A stretch of 64,000 bases of DNA from Janthinobacterium sp. PAMC25594. GTDB lineage: Bacteria; Pseudomonadota; Gammaproteobacteria; Burkholderiales; Burkholderiaceae_D. How positions within the stretch are numbered: position 1 is the first letter of the stretch; each line of letters begins with the position of its first letter. Of this stretch, positions 18,306-26,244 are shown piece by piece. The stretch covers positions 1,612,001-1,676,000 of the forward strand of contig NZ_CP080377.1 of NCBI RefSeq assembly GCF_019443505.1, in the 5' to 3' direction. Position numbers and translations under genes: made by a program. A model generated the notes under the pieces. It was not told the DNA's origin and did not search any database. It saw only the letters and a list, made by a program, of their open reading frames with translations.

Positions 18306-20633
18306 ATGACTGCGCACCCGGAACCTGGGCGATTCTCCGTCGTGCCCATTGCCGAGCCGTCCACTCGCGCAATCGGGAATTCGGCCGCCTTCCAGAAAGT
18401 TCTGCAACTGATTGCCCGCATAGCCCCGACCGACCATACCCTGCTCATCACCGGCCCTACCGGAGCCGGCAAGGAAGTCGTTGCACAGCTGGTACATCAA
18501 AGCGGTCGCCACACCGGGGCGCGCTTTGTCGACGTCAATTGCGGCGCCATTCCCGAGCAATTGGTGGAATCCGAACTGTTCGGCTACACCCGCGGGGCAT
18601 TTACCGGGGCCGCCGCGGACCGGCCCGGATACTTCGAAATGGCGGCGCAGGGCACCTTGTTTCTCGACGAAATAGGCGAATTCCCACTGGCGCTGCAGGC
18701 CAAGCTGTTGCGTGTGCTCGAAACGCGAACTTTCCGGCCTCTGGGCGCACAAGAACAGCGCCCGTTCACCGGCCGCATCGTGGCGGCCACGCACCGCAAT
18801 CTTGAAGCCATGGTCAACAGTGGCCGGTTCCGGGAGGACTTGTACTATCGCCTGGCGGTGTTCACCATCGAAGTGCCCGGCCTGGATCAACGCAAGGAAG
18901 ACATTCCGGCGCTGGTGCGCCATTTTGCGATACGCGAGCTGACACCGCCACGCTTCAGTGTCGAGGCACTGGAACGGCTGAAGCTGCGATCCTGGCCCGG
19001 CAACGTGCGCGAACTGCGCAATCTGGTCAGCCGCATCGCCGTGCTCAGCGACGAAAGCGAGATCAGCCTGGACATCCTCGAGGCGTTTCTCGGACCCGCC
19101 ACTGCCCCGACATTGCCGCCCGAGGCATTGATCGACGCCGTCCTGTACCTGGCCGCACCAGACAAGATGGCGCTGCTTGAACGCTTGCTGATCGACCGCG
19201 CGCTTAGCCTGAGCGGCGGTAGCAAGACGGCCGCCGCCACCATGCTGGGCGTGAACCGCAAGGTCATCGAACGGCGCCTGCTGGCGCGCGACAGAAGCCG
19301 TACAGGTGTCGATGAATGCCTGCTGGCCGGCAGGCGCATGTTGGAGCGGGGCGAGTTCCGGGAGGCGACCGCCACGCTGCGCCGCGGCCTGACCTTGCTG
19401 GAAAGCGGCGGCGCGCCCGAGGCCAGCCGCAAGCTGCGGTTTGAACTGCACCGCATGCTGGCCGTGTCCTATCGCGGCATTTACGGCTGGCACAGCCCGC
19501 AGGCACAGGCCGAGCATGAGTCGGCGCTACGGGCCGGCCAGGGCGTGGTCGATTCGGTCGAGCTGAACTCGCTGATGTTCGGCATCTGGAGCGTGCAACT
19601 GATGATGATGCAGCTGTCCGCCGCGCGCGCCACCGCGCAGGACATGCTCAAACTGGCGCACACAACCGGGCATCCGGCAATTCATGCGGAGGCGCAATTT
19701 GCGCTGGCCAACACCCTGTTCTGGCTGGGCGACAGCGATGAAACCCTGGCCTGCCTGACGTTGAGCAAGCTGCTCGATGCCGAGCCTACCGAACGCCGCA
19801 GCGTACAGGGAATCGATCTGTTCGGCCTGGCCATGACCTTTGCCGGCCTTGCCGCCTTCCAGACCGGCGCGCTGGCGCGGGCCCAGCACATGCGCGAACA
19901 GCTGACCCTGCGCTGCACCCTATTTGAGTCCAGCCCGTTTGACCGGGCCATCGCATTGCAAGGCGCCGCGTGGCTGACCTGCCTGTTCGAAGACATGCCA
20001 GCGCTGGGTCCGCTGTCGAGCGAACTGGCGCGGCTGGCGCATCAGCACGAGTTCAGCTTCTACCGGGGCGTGGGCGAGATATTCTGCGGCTGCCACATGG
20101 CGGCGCTGGGCAATCCGTTGCAGGCCGAGCAGCACATGCGCGACGCCTATGCCTCCTGTTTCGTCGAACAGGGCGGCGCACTGTTTCACTCCTTCCAGGC
20201 CTGGAAACGGGCCGATGCGCTGCTGGCCGCGGGCCGTGCCGCCGACAGCGCCGCGCTGATCGAACAGGCGCTGGACATCGCCCAGTCCCACCACGAACGC
20301 GCTTATCTGAGCGAACTGATGTGTGTGGGCGGCCTGGCCAAGCACATGCTGGGCGATCTGGACAGCGCCGAAGACAGCTTGCGCAACGCGCTGTCGACCG
20401 CTCAGGCGCTGGGCTCGGTGCCGGGACGCATCCGCGCCGCGACCCATCTTGCTGAACTGCTGTTGCAGGACGGCCGCCGCGGCCAGGCCATCGCCGTGCT
20501 CGATAAAAACATTACCGATATACAAAGTGTCGTTCCGTACCCGGCGTTGACGCGCGCATTGCAGCTGATGGAGCAGCTCAAGCACCGGGATCTCTGTGTT
20601 TCACCTGTTGGGGAGGTCCAGCATGGCATTTGA
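18306..20633 (+). CDS. Sigma-54-dependent activator with C-terminal helical-repeat domain
   Basis: A 775-residue bacterial enhancer-binding protein. The AAA+ domain begins almost at the N-terminus: Walker A GPTGAGKE around residues 50-57, the sigma-54-contacting GAFTGA at 97-102, Walker B LFLDEIGE near 118-125. A Fis-type helix-turn-helix is near 297-325 (GGSKTAAATMLGVNRKVIE). There is no N-terminal receiver, GAF or PAS domain. Instead a ~440-residue all-helical C-terminal region of TPR type follows the DNA-binding domain, an unusual order. That region probably senses a ligand or protein. The stop overlaps the start of the DUF917 gene by 11 bases. The likely target is the -24/-12 promoter at 22648-22663. 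Confidence 0.9.
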   Translation: MTAHPEPGRFSVVPIAEPSTRAIGNSAAFQKVLQLIARIAPTDHTLLITGPTGAGKEVVAQLVHQSGRHTGARFVDVNCGAIPEQLVESELFGYTRGAFTGAAADRPGYFEMAAQGTLFLDEIGEFPLALQAKLLRVLETRTFRPLGAQEQRPFTGRIVAATHRNLEAMVNSGRFREDLYYRLAVFTIEVPGLDQRKEDIPALVRHFAIRELTPPRFSVEALERLKLRSWPGNVRELRNLVSRIAVLSDESEISLDILEAFLGPATAPTLPPEALIDAVLYLAAPDKMALLERLLIDRALSLSGGSKTAAATMLGVNRKVIERRLLARDRSRTGVDECLLAGRRMLERGEFREATATLRRGLTLLESGGAPEASRKLRFELHRMLAVSYRGIYGWHSPQAQAEHESALRAGQGVVDSVELNSLMFGIWSVQLMMMQLSAARATAQDMLKLAHTTGHPAIHAEAQFALANTLFWLGDSDETLACLTLSKLLDAEPTERRSVQGIDLFGLAMTFAGLAAFQTGALARAQHMREQLTLRCTLFESSPFDRAIALQGAAWLTCLFEDMPALGPLSSELARLAHQHEFSFYRGVGEIFCGCHMAALGNPLQAEQHMRDAYASCFVEQGGALFHSFQAWKRADALLAAGRAADSAALIEQALDIAQSHHERAYLSELMCVGGLAKHMLGDLDSAEDSLRNALSTAQALGSVPGRIRAATHLAELLLQDGRRGQAIAVLDKNITDIQSVVPYPALTRALQLMEQLKHRDLCVSPVGEVQHGI

Positions 20634-21828
20634 ATTGAAGCAATCCGATCTGGAAGCGCTGCTGCAAGGCGGCTGTTTTTTTGGCAGCGGCGGCGGCGGC
20701 ACGCTGACGTCGGCGCGCCACCTGGCGCAGAACTTTGTGCCGGGACCATATTATCCGGAACAGCGCATCCGCGTGGTCACAGTGGAAGAGGCGACCGAAG
20801 GCGAGGCCGTGATGGTCGCTTACCTGGGCGCGCCGGTGGCCATCAACCAGGTCACCTATCCTGAAGGGCCGGTCAGGGCGGTGGAACAGATCAAGGCTCA
20901 TCTGGAAAAGAACGGCCGCAAGCTCGCCTATATCGTGCCCCCCGAAAGCGGTGCGCTTGGTTTTACGGTGGCCTGTCTGGTGGCGGCCCACTTCGGCCTG
21001 GCCGTGATCGACGCTGACGGCGCCGGCCGCGCCGTGCCATCGCTGCCCATGCTGACGTTCGCGGCGGCTGGCATCAATCCGCGGCCGACCATGCTGGTCA
21101 GCCAGGACGGCTTGCAAGTGGAACTCGATGTCACGCCGCGCGGCAACGAAAATGGCTCCACCGGGCATCAGCAGGATGTCGCGGCCATCATTGAACAGAT
21201 GCTGCGGCCGATTGTCTCCGTGCAGGAGTTCAAGCAGTTCGGCGGCCTGGCCATGTGGATCATGGGGCCGTCCGAGCTGGCGCAGGCGCTGCCGATACGC
21301 GGCACGCTGAGCCGTGCATTACAGTTGGGCCGCTTGCTGCGACAAGGCGAACTGGACAACGCCTCCGCGCTGGTCCGCTGCCTGCAAGAGAAGTTCGGCC
21401 TGGCCGCGCGCGTCGTGTTCGGGCCGGGACGCATCGTCTCCATCAAGGAGGAGACGGCCGGCGGCTTTGACGTGGGCAAGGTCAGCATTGATACCGACGG
21501 CGCGCAGTGCACGGTGGTGTATCAGAACGAATCGCTGCTGGCCTGGGACAGCAGCAAAGGCCTGCCGATCGGCATGGCGCCGGACAGCCTGGCCTATTTT
21601 GCCGATGGCGCGGGACAGCAGGTGTTTACCAACGGCGATCTGTTGCAGGCTGACGGCACGCTCAATCCGCAGCTCAAGGGGCGGCCGCTCAGCGTAATCG
21701 GCATTGCGGCGGCGGCGCCCTTGCGCGAACCTGGCGGCCTGATTCTGGACAGCTTTATGGCGCAAGTGGCGCAGCTCGGTTATCTGGGACCGTATCTGCC
21801 GCTGGCTGAAGAAGGGAGCGCGCAATGA
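20623..21828 (+). CDS. DUF917 family protein
   Basis: A 401-residue protein of the DUF917 family, some members of which are S-methyl-thiohydantoin desulfurases or are encoded with hydantoinase genes. The family hallmark GGCFFGSGGGGT is at residues 16-27, and the conserved PESGALGFTVA, DADGAGRAVP and TPRGNENGS segments follow. ATG 20623 has GGGGAGG just upstream and overlaps the activator gene. The stop overlaps the racemase start (ATGA). This tight coupling ties the protein to the same process as the regulator and racemase. A role in hydantoin or related amide chemistry is an inference from family context. Confidence 0.88.
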   Translation: MAFELKQSDLEALLQGGCFFGSGGGGTLTSARHLAQNFVPGPYYPEQRIRVVTVEEATEGEAVMVAYLGAPVAINQVTYPEGPVRAVEQIKAHLEKNGRKLAYIVPPESGALGFTVACLVAAHFGLAVIDADGAGRAVPSLPMLTFAAAGINPRPTMLVSQDGLQVELDVTPRGNENGSTGHQQDVAAIIEQMLRPIVSVQEFKQFGGLAMWIMGPSELAQALPIRGTLSRALQLGRLLRQGELDNASALVRCLQEKFGLAARVVFGPGRIVSIKEETAGGFDVGKVSIDTDGAQCTVVYQNESLLAWDSSKGLPIGMAPDSLAYFADGAGQQVFTNGDLLQADGTLNPQLKGRPLSVIGIAAAAPLREPGGLILDSFMAQVAQLGYLGPYLPLAEEGSAQ

Positions 21829-22544
21829 GCAAGCGCTTACGCATCTGTATCCTGGCGCCGGTCAATACCAGTCTGTACAACGATCTGTTGCTGCAGGCGG
21901 TGGAGCCTGTCATACCGCCCGATGTGACGGTCTCGGTACGCAACCTGACAGCCGGGCATGACTGCATTCAGAGCCGCATCGATTTGCTGCACAATGGCTA
22001 TCCGGTCGTCGAGGCGGCCATCCAGATCGAAAACGACGGCTACGACGGCATCTGGCTCAGCGACTTTGACATGTGCGGCGTGGAGGCGGCGCGCGAAGCC
22101 ATCAACATCCCCATCATCGGCGGGTTTCCCACCTCGGCTTTTACCGCGCTGGCGCTGAGCGAGCGCTTTTCCATCATCACCATCCTGCCGAGCACGCCGG
22201 CGATGCAGCGCGGCCACGTGCCGACCTACGGCCTGAACGATTCGTTCGCCTCCATCCATTCGATTGACGTCAAGGTCGCCGAACTGCATGACCTGGACGT
22301 GGTGGTCGAGCGGACGCTGGAAGCGGCGATCAAGGCGGTGCAGCAGGACGGCGCCCAGTCCATCCTGCTTGGCTGCACCGGTTTTGTTGGCGTGGCTGCC
22401 CAGGTCACGGCCCGGCTGCAGGCGGCGCTGGGTTTTTACGTACCGGTGATCGACCCGAATCAGGCCGGCTTCAGCTTCCTGGTATCGCTGGTGCGCATGG
22501 GAATTCGTCCAAGCCGCGCCTGTTATAGCAAGTACGGCGCCTAG
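21825..22544 (+). CDS. Asp/Glu/hydantoin racemase family protein
   Basis: A 239-residue cofactor-independent racemase-superfamily enzyme. The two catalytic cysteines expected for this fold are visible: Cys in SDFDMCGVEAAR (near residue 84) and Cys in SILLGCTGFVG (near residue 184). The first half and the second half repeat the superfamily's pseudo-twofold pattern. It resembles hydantoin racemases more than glutamate racemase MurI. It overlaps the DUF917 gene by four bases. It may epimerise a hydantoin or amino-acid derivative so that the stereospecific oxidases encoded downstream can use it; the substrate is not known. Confidence 0.88.
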   Translation: MSKRLRICILAPVNTSLYNDLLLQAVEPVIPPDVTVSVRNLTAGHDCIQSRIDLLHNGYPVVEAAIQIENDGYDGIWLSDFDMCGVEAAREAINIPIIGGFPTSAFTALALSERFSIITILPSTPAMQRGHVPTYGLNDSFASIHSIDVKVAELHDLDVVVERTLEAAIKAVQQDGAQSILLGCTGFVGVAAQVTARLQAALGFYVPVIDPNQAGFSFLVSLVRMGIRPSRACYSKYGA

Positions 22545-22550
22545 CCTTCC

Positions 22551-22590
22551 CGGATTCGTCCACCATTGCGCGCCGCAATGGACGAATCCG
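22551..22590. promoter_or_regulatory. Inverted repeat, candidate activator-binding site
   Basis: CGGATTCGT at 22551-22559 is mirrored by ACGAATCCG at 22582-22590, with an inner pair CCATTGCG/CGCAATGG around CGC. A further ATTCGTCCA half-site occurs at 22503-22511. The centre is about 104 bases before the predicted sigma-54 transcription start, the usual place for an enhancer site. It could also form an RNA hairpin ending the racemase transcript, but no T-run follows. Confidence 0.6.
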
Positions 22591-22647
22591 TCCACGCGTT
22601 TTCCGCCCCGCCTGCGCTCCCCCTCTGAACGGCATGCCAGTCTGGCC

Positions 22648-22663
22648 TGGCACGCCGCTTGCT
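22648..22663 (+). promoter_or_regulatory. Sigma-54 (-24/-12) promoter
   Basis: TGGCACG, four bases, then TTGCT: an exact match to the sigma-54 consensus, preceded by the preferred pyrimidine. GG at 22649-22650 and GC at 22661-22662 are at the correct 10-base separation. The predicted start of transcription is near 22674, before the six-gene lipoxygenase/oxidase operon and just after the operon encoding a sigma-54 activator. Confidence 0.85.
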
Positions 22664-22667
22664 GTAG

Positions 22668-24329
22668 ATGTCCTTGTCTCCGCCCCATCGTCGCGGAGGC
22701 CTTGGCCCATCTGACAGCGAGGTTATCCTGGAAAGCACACGACAGAACGATACGACCGCATCCATCGTCACGCTATGGGCCGAGATCAATCCCGTTGCCG
22801 GCTACCTGTGCGGCCGGCAGCCTGTACTGTCGACGCTGTTCAAACCGACCGTGCACAACGTCAAGGAGATGCGCTACCGTATCCATGCGCTGCGTCAGCA
22901 ATTGCCGCAGGTGGCCGACTCCCGGCTGCGCGCTACCTCCGACGCCTTGCTCAGCGCGCTCCAATCGCAACTGGCCTTACCGCATCCCAGCGGCGCCGGA
23001 CCGTCCGCCGCCGCCATGGGTGGCGTGCGCGCCGCCGCCGACGGCCTGAACCGCGTGTTCCTCGCCGATGACCGGCAGGCGTGCTGCATGGATGCGTATC
23101 TGGATGCGGCGCACGACCTCGTCAATTTTGAAACGCTGCGCTGGTGGGGGCACGATTTTTCCCTGCTGACGCGGCGCGAATGCCTGGACGCCGCGATCCA
23201 GCTGCGTGGCGCGTTGCTGTTGTTGCAACAGTCATGGCCTGAGTTCGGCGGCAAGGTCAACGCCATCCTCGCCGCGCTGCGCGAGTACCGGATGCTGTTC
23301 GAGATCGAGGGCCTCGCTTCCGGCGCCTTCGCCGAATACTGGCCGCTGTTGCGGACCGGTGACGCCATCGCCGGACCGCAGCGCACGCCCGGTTTTCCGG
23401 CCTGCCTGCAATCTCGCTACCAGATACAGGAAAGCCCGCAACAAATCGCCGCGCTGGCGCAAGCCTGGCTGGAGCGGGAGGTTCCGCTGGCGCGGAAGGT
23501 CGCCCGGCAAATCGCCGCCCTGCCCTTCGCCAGCGGCGCCGATGACCTGCAAGCGGTGTGGCTGCGCGTCTGCATCCATTACGAAGTCGATTGCGGCGAC
23601 TGGACGGCGCGCGTGGCGCGCGCTTGCGAAGACTATGGCGCGTGCTACCTGCTGGCGCGTGATCCTGATGCCGGCGCGCGGTGCGGCGGCCGGCGCTGCC
23701 CGGCGGCGCAACAGCGCCTGTCCCTGCTCAGCATGATCAACGCGTGGGCCTGCGCGGCGGCACGCGGCCGGCCGGCCCCGGCGCCAGACGACGATGCCGC
23801 GTCGCCGCTGGCCGGCCTGGACACGGCGCTGGCCGAACCCCTCTGCGAAGGCATGGCCTTCTGTCTTGAGTTCGACTACTGGGACGCCGCCCGCACGCTG
23901 CTGGCCGTGGCCGCGCCCACCCCGGTGCAATCGGCCTACCTGGCCCTGTATGGCGCCACGCCGGAAGCCCAGGCCGAGGGCGTGCTGTGCGCCCAGCTGG
24001 AGACCTACATCCGGCGCCTGCTGCGCTATGTGCGCGCGCTGGGCGACGCCCGCATCCACGACGGCGAAACGACCTACACCGATTTCATCGCCTGGGCTGC
24101 CGGCGCTACCGGCCTGTCCATGGAAACGCTGCACGCCGAATGCTTCGGCCTGATGGCCGCGCCCGGCTGGGCCGCCTGCCAGGCAGTCGGCCCAGCCGCG
24201 TATACCTTGTCGCGCCAGCACAGCGCGGTGCGCGGCGTCAGTCCGCGCGCCTTCCACAGCGCCGCCGCGCGTCAGCGCGCCCATGCCTGGCCGATCGGCA
24301 AATCCTTGCTGGCGCAAGGCACCGTTTGA
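22668..24329 (+). CDS. Uncharacterised protein, faintly DUF885-like
   Basis: First gene of the sigma-54-controlled operon, up to 553 residues. I recognise no family with confidence. Three C-terminal segments recall DUF885 proteins in the right order: EGMAFCLEF near 400 (EGWALYAE in DUF885), a helix ending RYVRALGDARIHDGETTY near 455-470, and PGWAACQAVG near 500. The HExxPGH metal motif of that family is absent. Cysteines cluster near 335-348. No signal peptide. ATG 22668 lies at or before the predicted transcription start, so translation may begin later; CTG 22728, five bases after GAGG, is a candidate. It probably supports the oxidases that follow. Confidence 0.65.
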   Translation: MSLSPPHRRGGLGPSDSEVILESTRQNDTTASIVTLWAEINPVAGYLCGRQPVLSTLFKPTVHNVKEMRYRIHALRQQLPQVADSRLRATSDALLSALQSQLALPHPSGAGPSAAAMGGVRAAADGLNRVFLADDRQACCMDAYLDAAHDLVNFETLRWWGHDFSLLTRRECLDAAIQLRGALLLLQQSWPEFGGKVNAILAALREYRMLFEIEGLASGAFAEYWPLLRTGDAIAGPQRTPGFPACLQSRYQIQESPQQIAALAQAWLEREVPLARKVARQIAALPFASGADDLQAVWLRVCIHYEVDCGDWTARVARACEDYGACYLLARDPDAGARCGGRRCPAAQQRLSLLSMINAWACAAARGRPAPAPDDDAASPLAGLDTALAEPLCEGMAFCLEFDYWDAARTLLAVAAPTPVQSAYLALYGATPEAQAEGVLCAQLETYIRRLLRYVRALGDARIHDGETTYTDFIAWAAGATGLSMETLHAECFGLMAAPGWAACQAVGPAAYTLSRQHSAVRGVSPRAFHSAAARQRAHAWPIGKSLLAQGTV

Positions 24330-24412
24330 CACCGGTGCCGGCGCCAATTTCCGCCGACGGACGGAAATTCCATATTGAGCATCCCGGCGACGGCCGGGAC
24401 TTGGAGAACGTC

Positions 24413-26206
24413 ATGCCAGCAGCAGAAGCGCAGTCCCAGGAGTTGAAAAAACAGTACCGGAAACAGTTATTCGAAGCCATGGACAAACACATCCAGCAGC
24501 AGGAGCAGGCCCATGCGGGTGCGCACAAGCATCTGCTGGCCGCCGCCCGGGCCTCGCGGCCAGCAAGCGAGCTGCGTGTCGGCATCGTCGGCGGCGGCCA
24601 GGCCGGCATGTACGCCGCGTTGTTGCTGGAAGAACTAGGCATCGGCTACCGCATCTTTGAAGCGTCCGGCGAACGCATGGGCGGCCGGGTGAAAACCCAT
24701 TACTTCAACGACAAGCCGCACCAGTACGCCGAGCTGGGCGCGATGCGTTTCCCGCACACCTGGATGCAGAGCCGCCTGTTCAATTTCTGGGACTACCTCA
24801 ACGCGACCGCCGACAGCGTGCCGGGCGGCGCGCCGATCGAGCGCATTCCCTATGTGCTCTTCGACCAAAACCAGGCGCAGGATGCCGGCAACCTGATGTG
24901 CTTCAACGGCCGTCCGCCGGTGACGCGCAACGCGGTCGCCAAGGACAATACGCTGCTCGGCTTTGACGCCGCCTTCGACAGCGGCGAGTTCGCTTACTTC
25001 AAGGATAAGCAGGGCCGCTTGAAACCCGCGCAAGCGCTGCTGACGGCCGCGCTGGCGCCTTTCATGGAGCTGCTTGACGACGGCCAGATCGATGCGGCCT
25101 GGGAACGCATGCTGCGTTTCGATACCTATTCGGGGCGCAGCTATCTTCAAGAGATAGGCGATGGCCAGCGGCCGTATCCGGCAGCCATCGTCGATTACAT
25201 GGAAACCGTGCTCAGCTACACCGGCGTGTATGACCTGGCGTTCACAGAAATGCTGCTCGATAATTTCTCGTTTGAAGAGAAAAACTGGTCGGCCATGGAC
25301 GGCGGCACCGACCGCGTCACGCAGGAGATGGTCAAACGCATCCCGGCCGAACGCGTGCAGATGGGCGCCAAGGTATTCCGCCTGGAAGAGCGCGACGGCA
25401 AGCCGGTGCTGCATTACCGCCATGGTGACGGCGCGCTGGCACAGGAAGCCGAGTTCGATCACGTCATCATGACGTTGCCATTCAGCGCGCTGCGCTTCAT
25501 CGACACGCCGGCCAACTGGCCAGCCAGCAAGTACGACGCCATCCGCACGCTCAAAATGACCAATGCAGTCAAGGTCGCGCTCGGTTTCAAGAGCCGCTTT
25601 TGGGAAAGCACAGGCCCCTATAGCACGCACATGGCGGGCGGCCAGAGCAATACCGACCTGCCGGTGCGCAGCGTGGTCTACCCGTCGTTCGGCATCGGCG
25701 AACCTGGCCCGGCCTACCTGCTGGCCAGCTATTGCTGGCAGAACGACGCCGACAAGTTTTCCCACCTCTCGGAACAAGAGATGTTCGATACCTGCCTGCG
25801 CCATCTGGTCACGCTGCACGGCGAAGTGGCGCGCGAACAGTATCTGGGCCATGGCGCGGCGGTGACCTGGAACCAGGAACCGCTGGCCGGCGGCGGCTTT
25901 GAATTCTTCGCGCCGGGACAGTTCACGCGCAAGTTCCTGGCCGCGCGCCAGCCGGTGGGCAACGTCCACTTCGCCGGCGAGCATCTGGACATGGTGCATT
26001 ACTGGATCGCCGGCGCCTACGATTCGGCCTTCCGCAGCGTATGGGAACTGACGCTCCAGGAAGGCTTGCTGAACCGCAAGCTGATGCACCGCTTGCGCGA
26101 TGCGCTGGGCGGCGGGCTGGTCTTGCCGACCATGATTCCGTATTTCGGCGACGAGGGCATCGCCGCCTTGGCACGCGAGGTATTTTCCGACCAGGCATCC
26201 GTCTGA
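24413..26206 (+). CDS. Flavin-dependent L-amino-acid-oxidase-like enzyme (first copy)
   Basis: A 597-residue FAD enzyme of the amine oxidase/L-amino-acid oxidase superfamily. The dinucleotide-binding motif GGGQAG is at residues 60-65, followed by the acidic residue of IFEAS, the GGRVKT motif and ELGAMRFP, whose GxMR pattern is typical of L-amino-acid oxidases. The C-terminal FAD contact is VHFAGEHLD with YWIAGAYDSAFR. It probably deaminates an amino acid to the 2-oxo acid plus ammonia and hydrogen peroxide. The first ~50 residues are a charged helix without a signal peptide. ATG 24413 is preferred; the frame stays open upstream inside the previous gene. Confidence 0.88.
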   Translation: MPAAEAQSQELKKQYRKQLFEAMDKHIQQQEQAHAGAHKHLLAAARASRPASELRVGIVGGGQAGMYAALLLEELGIGYRIFEASGERMGGRVKTHYFNDKPHQYAELGAMRFPHTWMQSRLFNFWDYLNATADSVPGGAPIERIPYVLFDQNQAQDAGNLMCFNGRPPVTRNAVAKDNTLLGFDAAFDSGEFAYFKDKQGRLKPAQALLTAALAPFMELLDDGQIDAAWERMLRFDTYSGRSYLQEIGDGQRPYPAAIVDYMETVLSYTGVYDLAFTEMLLDNFSFEEKNWSAMDGGTDRVTQEMVKRIPAERVQMGAKVFRLEERDGKPVLHYRHGDGALAQEAEFDHVIMTLPFSALRFIDTPANWPASKYDAIRTLKMTNAVKVALGFKSRFWESTGPYSTHMAGGQSNTDLPVRSVVYPSFGIGEPGPAYLLASYCWQNDADKFSHLSEQEMFDTCLRHLVTLHGEVAREQYLGHGAAVTWNQEPLAGGGFEFFAPGQFTRKFLAARQPVGNVHFAGEHLDMVHYWIAGAYDSAFRSVWELTLQEGLLNRKLMHRLRDALGGGLVLPTMIPYFGDEGIAALAREVFSDQASV

Positions 26207-26244
26207 ACCCAACTGATTTTTCAGCCTTTTTCCAGGAGCATGCA

